A stretch of 64,000 nucleotides of DNA from Methylomonas albis (GCF_014850955.1 NZ_JACXSS010000001.1:3782001-3846000); one strand, 5' to 3'; counted from the stretch's first letter, positions 29,146 to 38,966 are shown. Made by a program: numbers and translations. The notes: generated by a model not told the origin, from the letters alone.

Positions 29146-29574
29146 CTGCCAAAACAGCAAACGCTTTGCCATAAAAAGTGCTTGCTGGCCTGCCTTATTC
29201 GGCGAAAAAGGCATAGCCAACAATTTCTCCCGGGCTGCCATCAGCGCTGTCAAAGCCGTTTTGCTGGCATAAGCGGCTTGTCGTCCGACCAACCACTGAT
29301 TTCAAAACCAAAAACCGCAGTTCAATAGCAGGCGGATTTTTAGATCGCCACCCAAATTGCGGGTGATGACTGATCAACTGCCGCGATTACCCGGAACTTT
29401 GTCCAGTAAAATGACATCCGAGGATTAAGTTTGATTGAGCATTTGGGCGGGTACATTTAAAATCCCTACCTACATACTCAGATTTTCTTGGGAAGTTTAT
29501 TATTTTGGCCGAATGTTATTTAGGAACTATTTTTTCAACTTCAATTCGCCGGTTGTCCTCTACAGCATTCGTGT
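29146..29574. other. Gene-poor stretch, 429 bp
   Basis: Several overlapping open frames exist on the minus strand here (for example 29089-29292) but none has an RBS, family motif or consistent composition. Nothing convincing is seen. It may be decayed mobile or accessory DNA. Confidence 0.4.
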
Positions 29575-29592
29575 ATGCGGCGGCATAGGTCA

Positions 29593-29916
29593 ATGGTAGC
29601 CACTATGATGACTAGCGATGATTCGGCACGCCGCCGAGGGGCGCGCCGTCAGCAAGAACGCCGGACTAATCCGTTCGCCTTCAACTCTGCGGAGTGGATC
29701 GCTTTCGTTCAGCAACAATATGTGTTGTGGCCAAAACAAGACCGGCGGGTTTTGGATCGTCGGCGGGCCGAGCGGCGCGAGATAGACCGTCGGGCAGCGT
29801 TGCGCGACGGGGAACAGGAAATGCCCTTTCAACGAACCCGGTGGTTTTCAGCGGAAAAAATTCTCAACGACGAAGAAAAGCAAATGATTCGAGCTTTATT
29901 CGCGGAAGAAGACTAG
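29593..29916 (+). CDS. Arginine-rich hypothetical protein (107 aa)
   Basis: A hydrophilic protein with Arg-rich blocks RRRGARRQQERRTNPF and DRRVLDRRRAERREIDRR, the latter like the repeated RR/D linker found in PilZ- or HD-type signalling proteins. The end is acidic (NDEEKQMIRALFAEED). Start chosen at ATG 29593 with AGGT just upstream; an ATG at 29575 is in frame but has no RBS. No catalytic motif. It precedes, head to head at its 3' end, the nuclease gene (17 nt gap, convergent). Confidence 0.6.
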   Translation: MVATMMTSDDSARRRGARRQQERRTNPFAFNSAEWIAFVQQQYVLWPKQDRRVLDRRRAERREIDRRAALRDGEQEMPFQRTRWFSAEKILNDEEKQMIRALFAEED

Positions 29917-29932
29917 CCTGGAACGAATAGCG

Positions 29933-30754
29933 TCAACGCAACACAATGTCGGCCGGATGCCTGACCTGCACGGCGAAACGCTGTTTCGAGCGTTTAACCC
30001 AGCCCCTAACTTCCACGTCTTTGCCGACATAGGTTTCCAGCGGCGGAAATAAATCCACGGACATGGGTTCTACGCTAATGGATACCGTATCGGAGAATTG
30101 CAGATAGCTGTGTTTGGCCGTCCTTTTTACCGCACGGATGTGTCCGGTTATGCGCTTCCAACCCTGGTAGTTATTCTCGTCGAGTAGTTCGGCGGCCAGC
30201 GGTGCATAAGCCTCATCGGCCCAAATCCCTAGCTTGGCTAGTTCGGCAATATGTTGAGCTGCAAGCAATGGCTCGAGATATTTCAGATTGGGCGGATAGA
30301 TATTGACTGTGGCCAAACCGCGCTTGACCAACTCCACGTTAATTTGTTCCTTGTCTTCGGTGAAGACATAGGCCAGGGTACGCTGATATTTGTCCTGCTT
30401 TTCCACGTCACCCTGCAGAAAAACCTTGCGATGTTCCAACTTATCCTTCAACCAGGCTTTGGCTTGCTCGCCGCCAACTTCGGCAGACTTGTTGCGGCCG
30501 GCAACCTCCGGCGTATTGATCCCCAAAAAACGGACTTTCTGGCCGTCGCTTAATAAGATAGTATCGCCATCGAATACCTTTTCTACCCGAAAGAAAGCAA
30601 CACCGGGATCGATATTTAGGACTTTGGCGTTTTCATTGCCATGATCGGCATAATGGTGGCGACCTTGCTGGTCGGTCCATTGGTACACGTCCGCATGCAG
30701 TAGAGCCGGCAATAACGCCAACAGCCAAAGGCCGTGCTTAGTACTTTTCATCAT
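29933..30754 (-). CDS. Secreted thermonuclease-like (SNase) protein with DUF4124
   Basis: A 273-aa exported protein. The signal peptide is about residues 1-21 (LLALLPALLHA). A DUF4124-like segment follows (DVYQWTDQQGRHHYADH). The SNase domain (~50-180) has the metal site VFDGDTILLSDGQKVRFLGI, TPE, and Arg/Glu residues in KQDKYQRTLAYVF with VNVELVKRGLA-type text. Active-site Asp, Arg and Glu equivalents appear present. A C-terminal OB-like region (~200-273, GHIRAVKRTAKHSYLQF) may bind nucleic acid. It probably degrades extracellular or periplasmic DNA/RNA. It diverges from the DUF1415 gene, 14 nt away. Confidence 0.9.
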   Translation of the reverse strand: MMKSTKHGLWLLALLPALLHADVYQWTDQQGRHHYADHGNENAKVLNIDPGVAFFRVEKVFDGDTILLSDGQKVRFLGINTPEVAGRNKSAEVGGEQAKAWLKDKLEHRKVFLQGDVEKQDKYQRTLAYVFTEDKEQINVELVKRGLATVNIYPPNLKYLEPLLAAQHIAELAKLGIWADEAYAPLAAELLDENNYQGWKRITGHIRAVKRTAKHSYLQFSDTVSISVEPMSVDLFPPLETYVGKDVEVRGWVKRSKQRFAVQVRHPADIVLR

Positions 30755-30768
30755 TTTTTTCGATCACC

Positions 30769-31314
30769 ATGACTAACCAACAAATTATCGCCGCTACGCA
30801 GGCTTGGCTAAAAACTTTTGTTATTGAATACAATATCTGCCCGTTTGCCCGCCGCGAGCAGGAGAAAAACAGTATTCGCTATCAGGTCGTGCCGAGCAAC
30901 AGCATTGAGGATAGCCTGGAAGCGGTAATTACCGAGTGCGTGCATCTCGATTCCGAGCCCGACACCGAGACCACCTTGTTAATTTTTACCGACGCGTTTG
31001 CCGACTTTGAGGATTTCCTGGATTTACTGGCTATCGCCGAGCAATTGCTGATCGATCAAGGTTACGAAGGCATCTATCAATTGGCCAGTTTTCACCCGGA
31101 CTATTGCTTCGCGCAAACGCCGGAAAACGACCCCAGCAATTATACCAACCGCTCCCCCTACCCGATGCTGCATCTGATTCGCGAAGACAGCATTGAAAAA
31201 GCCGTCGCCAGTCATCCCGACCCGGAGGGTATCCCAGAGCGCAATATAGCGCTTACCCGTGAATTGGGCCTGGAAAAATTGCGGGCGATTGTAAATGCCT
31301 GCTACCAACAGTAG
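30769..31314 (+). CDS. DUF1415 family protein
   Basis: The 181-aa sequence matches the DUF1415 family: TQAWLKTFVIEYNICPFARRE near the start, then QLASFHPDYCFAQT, YTNRSPYPMLHLIREDS and the C-terminal NIALTRELGLEKL. The NICPFA cysteine motif is conserved in the family. Function is unknown. No signal peptide. It starts 14 nt from the divergent nuclease gene, leaving little room for a promoter, so promoters probably overlap the facing coding ends. Confidence 0.9.
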   Translation: MTNQQIIAATQAWLKTFVIEYNICPFARREQEKNSIRYQVVPSNSIEDSLEAVITECVHLDSEPDTETTLLIFTDAFADFEDFLDLLAIAEQLLIDQGYEGIYQLASFHPDYCFAQTPENDPSNYTNRSPYPMLHLIREDSIEKAVASHPDPEGIPERNIALTRELGLEKLRAIVNACYQQ

Positions 31315-31555
31315 CGGAAACATTTGCCCGTATGCGTTCGGTTTTCTCGTTTCAAGATTAGCCGAGTTCTGATAGCAAGGCGACGGCGCAAAATAAGCCT
31401 GTCGAATTGTTCTTACGGTGGGATTGAATAAGGCCGTTCACTATGGAATTCGTCTCGCGCCAGTTTATGCGCGGCCATCTCATCGGCTCACTTTGAGTCC
31501 TTGGCTTTTTAACAATTGCCGAATTTAGGTGATAATTTATAGCCGGGAGTGGCAC

Positions 31556-34500
31556 ATGAAACAACGTTTTCCAAGAATATCCGCTTTTGGTTTGGTGATC
31601 GCTGCGAGTTTGGTCGGTGTCTTAGGATTTGCCGCGCTGATGGGCTTGAGCCTGCAGCAAGAGCGCGATAACCACATAGAACACGCGCGTATCGAAACGG
31701 CAAATATCGCTCTGGTTCTGGAGGGGCATGCGCTGGCCACGATACAAAAAATCGATCTGATTCTGAAAGATCTTCAGCGGCATATTCGACTCGACGACAT
31801 GCGCAGCAGCCAGTTCGATAACGCCATTGAAAACCATGCTATGCAAGCCTTGCTGAAGGAAAAGGCCGACGATATTCAGCAAGCGGCGGTGATCGAAATC
31901 GGCGGAATCCAGATATTCAATACCAACGGCGATTGTATCTACAGCTCCATCGATGCTCAGCCAGCCATCAATGTCGCCGACAAAGAAAGCTTTCAATTTC
32001 ATAGGGATCATCGCCAGACTGGCTTACACATTTCCCCGCCGGAAATATCCCGTACCCTGGGCATCTGGCATATCTCCCTGACCCGGCGTGTCGATTTTCC
32101 CGATGGCGGCTTTGCCGGATACGTTAACGTCATTGTGCAATTGAGTTCGTTCGAAAATTTTTACGCGACGCTGAACCTTGGCGAGCACGGCGCGGTTTTA
32201 CTCCGCGACGAACAGATGAGGCTTTGGGCTCGCCATCCGCATCTGGAAGCCAATCTAGGCAAAACCATGCCTAACCACCCCCTGCACCAATACATTGCCC
32301 AGGGCATGACCCACGGTTTCTATCTACAGGCCAGCCCGGCCGATGGCGTCAAACGCCTCTATAGTTTTCGGCGGGTCGGCGATTATCCCTTGTACGTGCT
32401 GGCCGCCATCGCCGAACAGGATTATCTGGCCGAGTGGTGGAAACATTTAGTTTGGTACGGCGCGGCCGGACTCGTCATCTTGATCGCTTCGTTAGTGTTA
32501 GCCTTGGTTGCGCGACACAGCCGTTTGAAATGGCAGAACAACGAAAGAAATTACCGCTACATCATCGAGAATGCACCTGTCGGCATTTTTCAGAGAGATT
32601 TTGCAGGACACTATAGCTTTCTGAATCTCACTTTGGCACGCCAATTGGAATGCGATTCCGTCGACGCCTTTCTGCAACGTTATGTTCCGGCCGAGAAGCT
32701 ATGGGTCGATCTCAATCAATTGAAGTTGTTTTATCAGTTGCTGCAGACAGATAAAGAGGTGCGCGGCTTTGAAGCGCAAGCGGTGCTCATATCCGGACAA
32801 ACCAAATGGTTCTCGATGTCCGCCTACCTGGATGAAGAAAGCGGACAGATCAACGGTTTTACGCTCGACATTACCGAGCGCAAGCAAGTCGAAGAGCAGC
32901 TCAAAACATCGGAAGAGCGTCTGCGTTTGACGATGGATGTGGCACAAATCGGCGTTTTCGATTGGGATGTCAAAAAGGACAGTTTCGAGATGTCACCGAT
33001 TTATTTCACGATGCTGGGCTATCAAGCAAAACCCGGTTCGGGTGATCGTAACGAATGGCTGGAGCGCCTCCATCCGGACGACAGGGCCGGCATCGCCGAA
33101 AAAATTGCTGCCGTATTGTCGAAACGGGCCAATGCCTATAGTTACGAAGCCAGGATGCGCCATGCCAACGGCAGCTATCGTTGGATAAGTGTTAAAGCGT
33201 TCTGCGTGCAACGCGGCGAAGACGACATGGTCACCCGCATCCTGGGCATACGCATGGACATCACCGACCGTAAACACTACGAAGTCGAATTGGAGCACTA
33301 CAAAAACCATCTCGAACACCTGGTAAACGAGCGCACGACGGAGTTGTTGGACGCCAGAAAACAAGCCGACAATGCCAACCTGGCCAAATCCGATTTCTTG
33401 GCGAACATGAGCCACGAAATACGCACACCAATGAACGCCATCATCGGCCTGACGCAACTGGCACTGGATACCGAACTGAACCGGAAGCAACACGATTACC
33501 TCAGCAAGGTATTGAATTCGTCGCGAGCCTTGCTGGATATTCTCAACGACATTCTCGATTACTCGAAAATCGAAGCCGGGCGCATAGACATCGAGGCCAT
33601 CGATTTCAGTTTGGAAGAAATACTACGGGCGACGGCAGACTTATTCTCCATACGTGCCGATGAAAAAGGTCTTGAGCTGTTCATCGATATGGCGCTGGAT
33701 GTGCCCGATCAGCTGCAGGGCGACCCGCTCCGCCTCAGCCAGATCATTAACAACCTGGTCGGTAACGCCATTAAATTCACCCAACATGGCGAAGTCCACC
33801 TTCGCGTCGAGACGCAGGAAAGGACCGACGATGCCATACGCCTGCGTTTTGCGGTGAGAGATACCGGCATCGGCATCACGACCGAACAAGCCGGCCAACT
33901 GTTTCAGCCTTTCGCGCAGGCCGACGCCAGTATCACCCGCAAATTCGGCGGCACCGGCTTGGGGCTGACGATCTCGAAACGCCTGGTGGAATTGATGGAG
34001 GGAGAAATCACCCTGGAGAGCGAACCCGAATCCGGCAGTATCTTTGCCTTTACGGTTCGACTAGGCCTGCCAGCCGGCATTTCGTCAAGCGAGCAGACAC
34101 AGGACCGGCGTTTACAGGGTTTATGCCCCATGCGCACCCTGGTGGTCGACGACCAGGAAACCTCGCTGACGATACTGCGCTCGATTCTGGAAAGTTGGCA
34201 ATTCGAGGTGATGACGGCCGGTTCGGGCGAAACAGGTTTGCGCTTGTTTACCGAAGCGGCGCGATGCGGCAAACCCTTCGAGCTGTTGTTATTGGATTGG
34301 AAAATGCCCGGCATGAACGGTCTGGAGCTGGCCGAGACCATAGCCCATAGCGAGCATAACAGCCGGCCGCCAATATCCATCATGATCACGGCTTATGAGC
34401 GCGAGGCGCTGGCCAAGTCGGCCGGCAACATACGAGTGGATGCGATCATCGCCAAGCCGGTCACGCCCTCCAGCCTGCTCAACACCCTGATCCAACTGCA

Positions 34501-35629
34501 ACGAAACAAAACCAACCAGCCTGTTCCCGTCGCCGAAGTATTCAACGCCACCCGCACCACGCTGGCAGCCATCCGCGGCGCTCGGATCTTGCTGGTCGAG
34601 GATAATCAACTCAATCAACAGGTGGCGCAGGAATTTCTGATTAAAGGCGGTCTGGAGGTCACGACTGCCAACAATGGCCTGGAGGCCTTGGATTGGCTGG
34701 AGAAATCCAGTTTCGATGCGGTGTTGATGGACCTGCATATGCCGGTGCTGGACGGCCTGGAGGCTGCCCGCAGGATACGCCAATCGGCAGCGTTTAAGGA
34801 ATTGCCCATCATCGCGATGACTGCTGCGGCGATGAATCAGGATAAAGAGGCCTGCGTAGCGGCCGGCATGAATGACCACATCGCCAAGCCGGTCGAACCG
34901 GAAGAACTTGCCAATGCGCTGGCGAGGTGGATCAAACCCAAAACCGCTGCGGCGCAACAGGAAAAAGCTGCCGACATTACCACGGATACCAAGGCAATTG
35001 CCAAACTCGAGAGCAATCTGCCAGGCGTGGCGGTGCAAGCGGCTTTGGCCCGGCTGGGAGGCAATATCGCCCTTTACCGGCGCCTATTGCTCGCGTTTGC
35101 CGAACAGCATCAGAACGCTGCAACGCTATTGCGCCAACGGCTTGCCGATGGCGATTTGGAGCAACTGTTTTTCGTCGCTCACAGCCTGAAAGGCGAGGCC
35201 GGCAATTTAGGTTTCGGCGCTCTACAATCCTCGGCTGACCAACTTTGCCGGATGCTCAAAAGCGGTGAGGAGAAGAATTTGATGGAGCAAACGGAAGTCC
35301 TTGTACAGAAATGCGAGGCAGCACTGCTTTTATTAAGTCAGCCTGAAGCAAATGCTAACGATAGACTGCTTGCCTCATCGATCAATCCGGAAGAACTGTT
35401 TAAAAATGCTAGCCTGATTCCCGACCTAAAGAAATTGCTGCGCCAGCTGAAAGCTAAGAATCTGGATGCCCGATATTCGGTCACCGATCTCGTCCGCAAG
35501 ATAGGCGATCACGAACTAGCCTTGGAATTTGCGGAAATTGCGCAAGCGACACACGAATTGCGCTACGATGCAGCATTAATTGCATTAGAGAAACTCTTAG
35601 AACGCAATAGCTGGACAGACCATGAATAA
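31556..35629 (+). CDS. Membrane hybrid sensor kinase (Cache-PAS-PAS-HisKA-REC-REC-Hpt)
   Basis: 1357 aa. TM1 at ~8-30 (FGLVIAASLVGVLGFAALMG), a periplasmic Cache-like sensor (~35-300), TM2 at ~305-325 (AAGLVILIASLVLALVA), and two PAS domains (~335-450, 455-570). HisKA follows, with NMSHEIRTPMNAI (His619), and HATPase with GTGLGLTISKRLVELM. REC1 (~860-980, VVDDQE, LLLDWKMPG) and REC2 (~1010-1130, LVEDNQLNQQV, MDLHMPVLDG) lead to a C-terminal Hpt (~1165-1300, AHSLKGEAGNLGF with His1209). It is a complete phosphorelay in one chain. Start ATG 31556 has GGGAG 6 nt upstream; the longer frame from 31529 lacks one. The end overlaps the HD-GYP regulator by 8 nt. Confidence 0.95.
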   Translation: MKQRFPRISAFGLVIAASLVGVLGFAALMGLSLQQERDNHIEHARIETANIALVLEGHALATIQKIDLILKDLQRHIRLDDMRSSQFDNAIENHAMQALLKEKADDIQQAAVIEIGGIQIFNTNGDCIYSSIDAQPAINVADKESFQFHRDHRQTGLHISPPEISRTLGIWHISLTRRVDFPDGGFAGYVNVIVQLSSFENFYATLNLGEHGAVLLRDEQMRLWARHPHLEANLGKTMPNHPLHQYIAQGMTHGFYLQASPADGVKRLYSFRRVGDYPLYVLAAIAEQDYLAEWWKHLVWYGAAGLVILIASLVLALVARHSRLKWQNNERNYRYIIENAPVGIFQRDFAGHYSFLNLTLARQLECDSVDAFLQRYVPAEKLWVDLNQLKLFYQLLQTDKEVRGFEAQAVLISGQTKWFSMSAYLDEESGQINGFTLDITERKQVEEQLKTSEERLRLTMDVAQIGVFDWDVKKDSFEMSPIYFTMLGYQAKPGSGDRNEWLERLHPDDRAGIAEKIAAVLSKRANAYSYEARMRHANGSYRWISVKAFCVQRGEDDMVTRILGIRMDITDRKHYEVELEHYKNHLEHLVNERTTELLDARKQADNANLAKSDFLANMSHEIRTPMNAIIGLTQLALDTELNRKQHDYLSKVLNSSRALLDILNDILDYSKIEAGRIDIEAIDFSLEEILRATADLFSIRADEKGLELFIDMALDVPDQLQGDPLRLSQIINNLVGNAIKFTQHGEVHLRVETQERTDDAIRLRFAVRDTGIGITTEQAGQLFQPFAQADASITRKFGGTGLGLTISKRLVELMEGEITLESEPESGSIFAFTVRLGLPAGISSSEQTQDRRLQGLCPMRTLVVDDQETSLTILRSILESWQFEVMTAGSGETGLRLFTEAARCGKPFELLLLDWKMPGMNGLELAETIAHSEHNSRPPISIMITAYEREALAKSAGNIRVDAIIAKPVTPSSLLNTLIQLQRNKTNQPVPVAEVFNATRTTLAAIRGARILLVEDNQLNQQVAQEFLIKGGLEVTTANNGLEALDWLEKSSFDAVLMDLHMPVLDGLEAARRIRQSAAFKELPIIAMTAAAMNQDKEACVAAGMNDHIAKPVEPEELANALARWIKPKTAAAQQEKAADITTDTKAIAKLESNLPGVAVQAALARLGGNIALYRRLLLAFAEQHQNAATLLRQRLADGDLEQLFFVAHSLKGEAGNLGFGALQSSADQLCRMLKSGEEKNLMEQTEVLVQKCEAALLLLSQPEANANDRLLASSINPEELFKNASLIPDLKKLLRQLKAKNLDARYSVTDLVRKIGDHELALEFAEIAQATHELRYDAALIALEKLLERNSWTDHE

Positions 35630-36785
35630 CCAAGATAAACGACCAAAAATCCTGATCGTAGACGACTCCTTAAATAATATCGAGGTGTTGAGCAACATCT
35701 TGGGCAAGGGATACAGCACCCGCTTTGCCAGCGATGGCTCCGAGGCTTTGGCGCTGATTAGCCGGGACGCGCCGGACCTGATATTGCTGGATGTCGTCAT
35801 GCCGGGCATCGACGGCTTCGAGGTTTGTAAGCAACTTAAAGCCAACCTCGCGACTCGCGATATTCCGGTGATTTTTCTGACCAGCTTGGATAGCGCCGTG
35901 GACGAGGAGTGTGGCCTCTCGCTGGGCGCCGAGGATTTTATTCACAAACCGGCATCCGCACCGGTGGTGTTGGCCCGGGTCCGTAATCATCTGACCCTGG
36001 CCACCACCAGGCGCGAGCTGAAACAGCATAACGAAAATCTTGAGCAATTAGTGGCCGAGCGCACGGAAGAGTTGTTCCGCAAAGATAGGCAGCTGATCGC
36101 CGCGCAAAGCTCCATCATCGCGGCTTTTTGTGCGTTGGCGGAGGTCAGGGACAACGAGACCGGCAACCATATACGCCGTACCCAACGATACGTAAAGCTG
36201 TTGGCCGAACGGTTGCGCACCAATGCTCGCTATAGTCTCTCCGATGGCGCCATCGAACTGTTGTTTAAATCCGCGCCTCTGCACGACATCGGCAAGGTTG
36301 CCATTCCCGATGCGATACTTCTAAAGCCGGGAAAACTATCGCCGGATGAATGGCAGATTATGAAAACCCACTGCGAGGAGGGAAGGTCTGCCATCTTGTC
36401 GGCGGCACGGGATTTTGGTGACGGCGACTGGTCATTTTTGAATTACGCGGTGGAGATTGCTTATTGCCACCATGAAAGATGGGATGGCGCCGGTTATCCG
36501 CAAGGGCTTTCGGGAGAGCAAATCCCGCTTAGCGCCCGGTTGATGGCAGTCGCCGACGTTTACGACGCTCTGATCAGCAAACGCGTTTATAAAGAAGCGT
36601 ATCCCCACGAAGAAGCTGTACGGCTGATCGCTAAAGGCCGGGGAACTCACTTCGATCCGGATATCACCGATGCCTTTTTGGCTATCGCCGAAGCATTCGA
36701 TGAAACCGCTCAGCACTACAAGGATGTCGGCGACGCAAAGCCTGCCATGGAAACCGAAGAGCATTCACTATCAGCTAAATCCTGA
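35622..36785 (+). CDS. HD-GYP response regulator (c-di-GMP phosphodiesterase)
   Basis: A 387-aa RpfG-type regulator. The receiver (1-130) starts PKILIVDDSLNNIEVLSNIL and has phospho-acceptor Asp57 in LLDVVMPG. A coiled-coil linker (~135-165, NLEQLVAERTEELFRKD) leads to HD-GYP (~165-370) with LHDIGKV (His221/Asp222), HCEEG, CHHERWDGAGYPQGL and RLMAVADVYDAL. All expected metal and GYP residues are present, so it should hydrolyse c-di-GMP. It overlaps the hybrid kinase by 8 nt, suggesting that kinase controls it. Confidence 0.96.
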   Translation: MNNQDKRPKILIVDDSLNNIEVLSNILGKGYSTRFASDGSEALALISRDAPDLILLDVVMPGIDGFEVCKQLKANLATRDIPVIFLTSLDSAVDEECGLSLGAEDFIHKPASAPVVLARVRNHLTLATTRRELKQHNENLEQLVAERTEELFRKDRQLIAAQSSIIAAFCALAEVRDNETGNHIRRTQRYVKLLAERLRTNARYSLSDGAIELLFKSAPLHDIGKVAIPDAILLKPGKLSPDEWQIMKTHCEEGRSAILSAARDFGDGDWSFLNYAVEIAYCHHERWDGAGYPQGLSGEQIPLSARLMAVADVYDALISKRVYKEAYPHEEAVRLIAKGRGTHFDPDITDAFLAIAEAFDETAQHYKDVGDAKPAMETEEHSLSAKS

Positions 36786-37015
36786 AAGACAGAGGCAAAA
36801 ATATCGAAACAATCATTATAAATCAATAGCTTAATCATCATATTCAGCAATAACATCTTCATGATTTTAATGAAAAAAAATACCCGGAGCTTCAGCGTAA
36901 AAAAATGCTGTGCTCGCCGCACCACTGGCAAAGTTCATCTCTCTGGCACCGTGAACGACCAGATGGGGTTTTGGCCAAGATTTGCCGGCTAGCTTCAGTT
37001 GCTTGTGCCCCCTCA

Positions 37016-37159
37016 GTCGATTGTTTAATGTATCAACTACAATCGAACAGCATCAGCGCCGACGACGCCTTGAATTTTCTATGCAATTGGTTTGCTTTTC
37101 ATACCTCGTCCGAGGACAAAAAACGGGTTGACCAGGTTGAAACCAGTGCAGATGGATAG
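37016..37159 (+). pseudogene. C-terminal fragment of a bacteriohemerythrin
   Basis: The frame ends ALNFLCNWFAFHTSSEDKK, matching the last helix of bacteriohemerythrins (xxNFLxxWLxxHxxxxDKKY), where His and Asp bind the di-iron centre. The N-terminal helices with the other iron ligands (HxxxE, HxxxH) are not found upstream in any frame. The frame extends back to 36905 but with unrelated text. Probably a 3' relic. The rest of 36786-37248 shows no gene. Confidence 0.45.
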
Positions 37160-37248
37160 TCTGAATACTTCAGACCTAAAACCCCGCTAAATCTTGGTTC
37201 CCGCAGGGTATTAAAGCTTGAACTGCCTAAAGCGGCGTGGACAGCAAA

Positions 37249-37950
37249 TTAAGAGTAATAATCGAAATCCTCTTTTTTCTCCAGTTTGAAGCCCGGCTCC
37301 ACATTGATTTCAATATCCTTGATTCTAGTTTTTTCCGGTGCAGGCGTGGCGCGAACCTCATCCATAAACTCCTTAAACCAATTGGCGTTGATAACGTCAG
37401 CCATGTCTTCGTCTTGCAATATATTTTGTTCGTCGGGTAAGCTGCCAAAGTCCCTGGCAGTTTGCAACGCGGCCAAACAGGCGTCGTTATCGCCGCGCAA
37501 AGCATAAACGCAGGCCAGATTGTAAGCCGCGCTGCCTTTTTGAATACCACAGGCCTTCTCGAAAAAATCTTCCGCCAAATCGTAAAGGTCAGGCTTCGCC
37601 GCGTCGGAACTGATGCGGGCCAATTCCATAAACGCCACCCCGCCGTCTATCGCGGCCCCCAAATAATTTGGCGAAATCAGCAAACAAAAAGAAAACTTGG
37701 AAATAGCATCTTCGTATATTTCAATAGCCAATTTCGGCTCTTGAGTCCGGGCTTCGTGCAATAAAGCAAATCCCCAATGATACAGCGCTTCGGAAACAAT
37801 CAAATGATCAGCAATCACATTGGCAAAGCCTTGATACGCACCCTTGTATAGTTGCTCGGCTTTGCTGCCTTCGCTTTTACGGGCCTGGGCAACTTGCTTA
37901 ATCGCCGCGTCCAGGGTGGAACGCTTTTTAAATGAACTCAATAGCGACAT
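37249..37950 (-). CDS. TPR-repeat protein (233 aa)
   Basis: A soluble helical protein whose text fits tetratricopeptide-like repeats: LYKGAYQGFANVIADHLIVS, ALYHWGFALLHEARTQ, LAIEIYEDAISKFSFCL and SAAYNLACVYALRGDNDACL. The last is the TPR end-of-group motif, followed by LPDEQNILQDEDMADV. No signal peptide or catalytic motif. It would be a protein-interaction scaffold. Divergent from the DUF2288 gene, with about 88 nt between starts. Confidence 0.8.
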   Translation of the reverse strand: MSLLSSFKKRSTLDAAIKQVAQARKSEGSKAEQLYKGAYQGFANVIADHLIVSEALYHWGFALLHEARTQEPKLAIEIYEDAISKFSFCLLISPNYLGAAIDGGVAFMELARISSDAAKPDLYDLAEDFFEKACGIQKGSAAYNLACVYALRGDNDACLAALQTARDFGSLPDEQNILQDEDMADVINANWFKEFMDEVRATPAPEKTRIKDIEINVEPGFKLEKKEDFDYYS

Positions 37951-38038
37951 GGATGAATCCTCACTTCTGTTTTGTAAACCGGGTTACGATAAAATAGCTG
38001 GGCATACTACAACATCCTATAACAACCGGAAAATGTTA

Positions 38039-38365
38039 ATGACCGACGCGCTCCCAAACCTGGAAAAAGCCAAGGTGAATTTAGAGACTTCGTCCATTCC
38101 CTGGGCCGAGTTGCAAAGATTTTTCGCGGCCGGGCTGGCGATCTCGGTAGCGGAGGGACTGGATCTGGTCGAAGTGGCTTATCAGTTCTCCCAGGACAAT
38201 AAAACCCAAGTCGAACAGTGGCTGACTGCCGGCCAAATCGGTCATGTTTCGGATCGACAGGCCGGCGAATGGATCAGCGCCAACAGCTCAGTCTGGGCTG
38301 TTGTGGTTAGACCCTGGGTGCTAGTTCAGGCAAGTATTTGCGCGCCAGCCAATAATCAACACTGA
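38039..38365 (+). CDS. DUF2288 family protein
   Basis: 108 aa matching DUF2288: MTDALPNLEKAK, SIPWAELQRFFAAG, GLDLVEVAYQFSQDN and the C-terminal WAVVVRPWVLVQ. The family is small, cytosolic and of unknown function. Start ATG 38039 is chosen because CCGGAA is about 8 nt upstream; ATG 38033 is too close to it. The 3' end overlaps the convergent DoxX gene by 59 nt, with both tails in family-consistent text. Confidence 0.88.
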   Translation: MTDALPNLEKAKVNLETSSIPWAELQRFFAAGLAISVAEGLDLVEVAYQFSQDNKTQVEQWLTAGQIGHVSDRQAGEWISANSSVWAVVVRPWVLVQASICAPANNQH

Positions 38366-38966
38366 CGAACCTGCCGCCGCCCAGAAAAAATAGCGCCAGC
38401 AACATCACGAAATAGGTGGCGGCAAATTCAATCCCGTTATTCAATATCACCAAGACGCCATTCTCGCTAAGCCATTGATAGTCGCCTTGAACCTGTAAAA
38501 TTTCCTTGGCCCGCTCCAAACGCTCTATCGCACCTATCGTGCGTTCGGTGGCGAAAATACCGCTGCCGGCTGCAATGGCCAGCCAACCATTTTTGAGGTG
38601 CGCGCTAACGGCTGCTACCACCATGATAACTATCAAGGGCATGGTAATCGGTCGCGTGGCGAAGCCGAATAACAAAAACAAGGCCCCGACAATTTCAAAT
38701 AACGCCACCAGAAACACCAACACATAAGGCGCCGGCAAACCCAAACCCCATTCGGCGTTACCAAACCATTCAGCCGTGTCGGAAAAGTTTGCGAATTTTT
38801 TAGTGCCCGCCATCCAAAATACCGGCGCCAAATAAAGCCGCAGTAACAGCGGCGCCAAAAAATCCACACATTTAGCGGTATCGCAACTGCGTTGGGACAG
38901 TTGCATAATCCCCGGTAGCTTATCGATAACCACCGCCATTAACGAAGCAAAAGACGTATTATTCAT
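38307..38966 (-). CDS. DoxX family membrane protein
   Basis: A 219-aa integral membrane protein of the DoxX/quinol-oxidase-subunit type. Membrane segments: LLLRLYLAPVFWMAG, VLVFLVALFEIVGALFLLFG, ITMPLIVIMVVAAVSAH and AATYFVMLLALFFLGGG. The motif FVALFEIVGA is DoxX-like. Start at ATG 38966 (MNNTSFASL), with GGAGGGG 6 nt upstream; the earlier in-frame start is weaker. Function in oxidative stress or sulfur oxidation is known only for some relatives. Confidence 0.88.
   Translation of the reverse strand: MNNTSFASLMAVVIDKLPGIMQLSQRSCDTAKCVDFLAPLLLRLYLAPVFWMAGTKKFANFSDTAEWFGNAEWGLGLPAPYVLVFLVALFEIVGALFLLFGFATRPITMPLIVIMVVAAVSAHLKNGWLAIAAGSGIFATERTIGAIERLERAKEILQVQGDYQWLSENGVLVILNNGIEFAATYFVMLLALFFLGGGRFVSVDYWLARKYLPELAPRV

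Noticed and set aside
29089-29292. 67-aa minus-strand ORF
   Set aside because: No RBS or motif; its C-terminal part overlaps the small ORF at 28951 and the palindrome.
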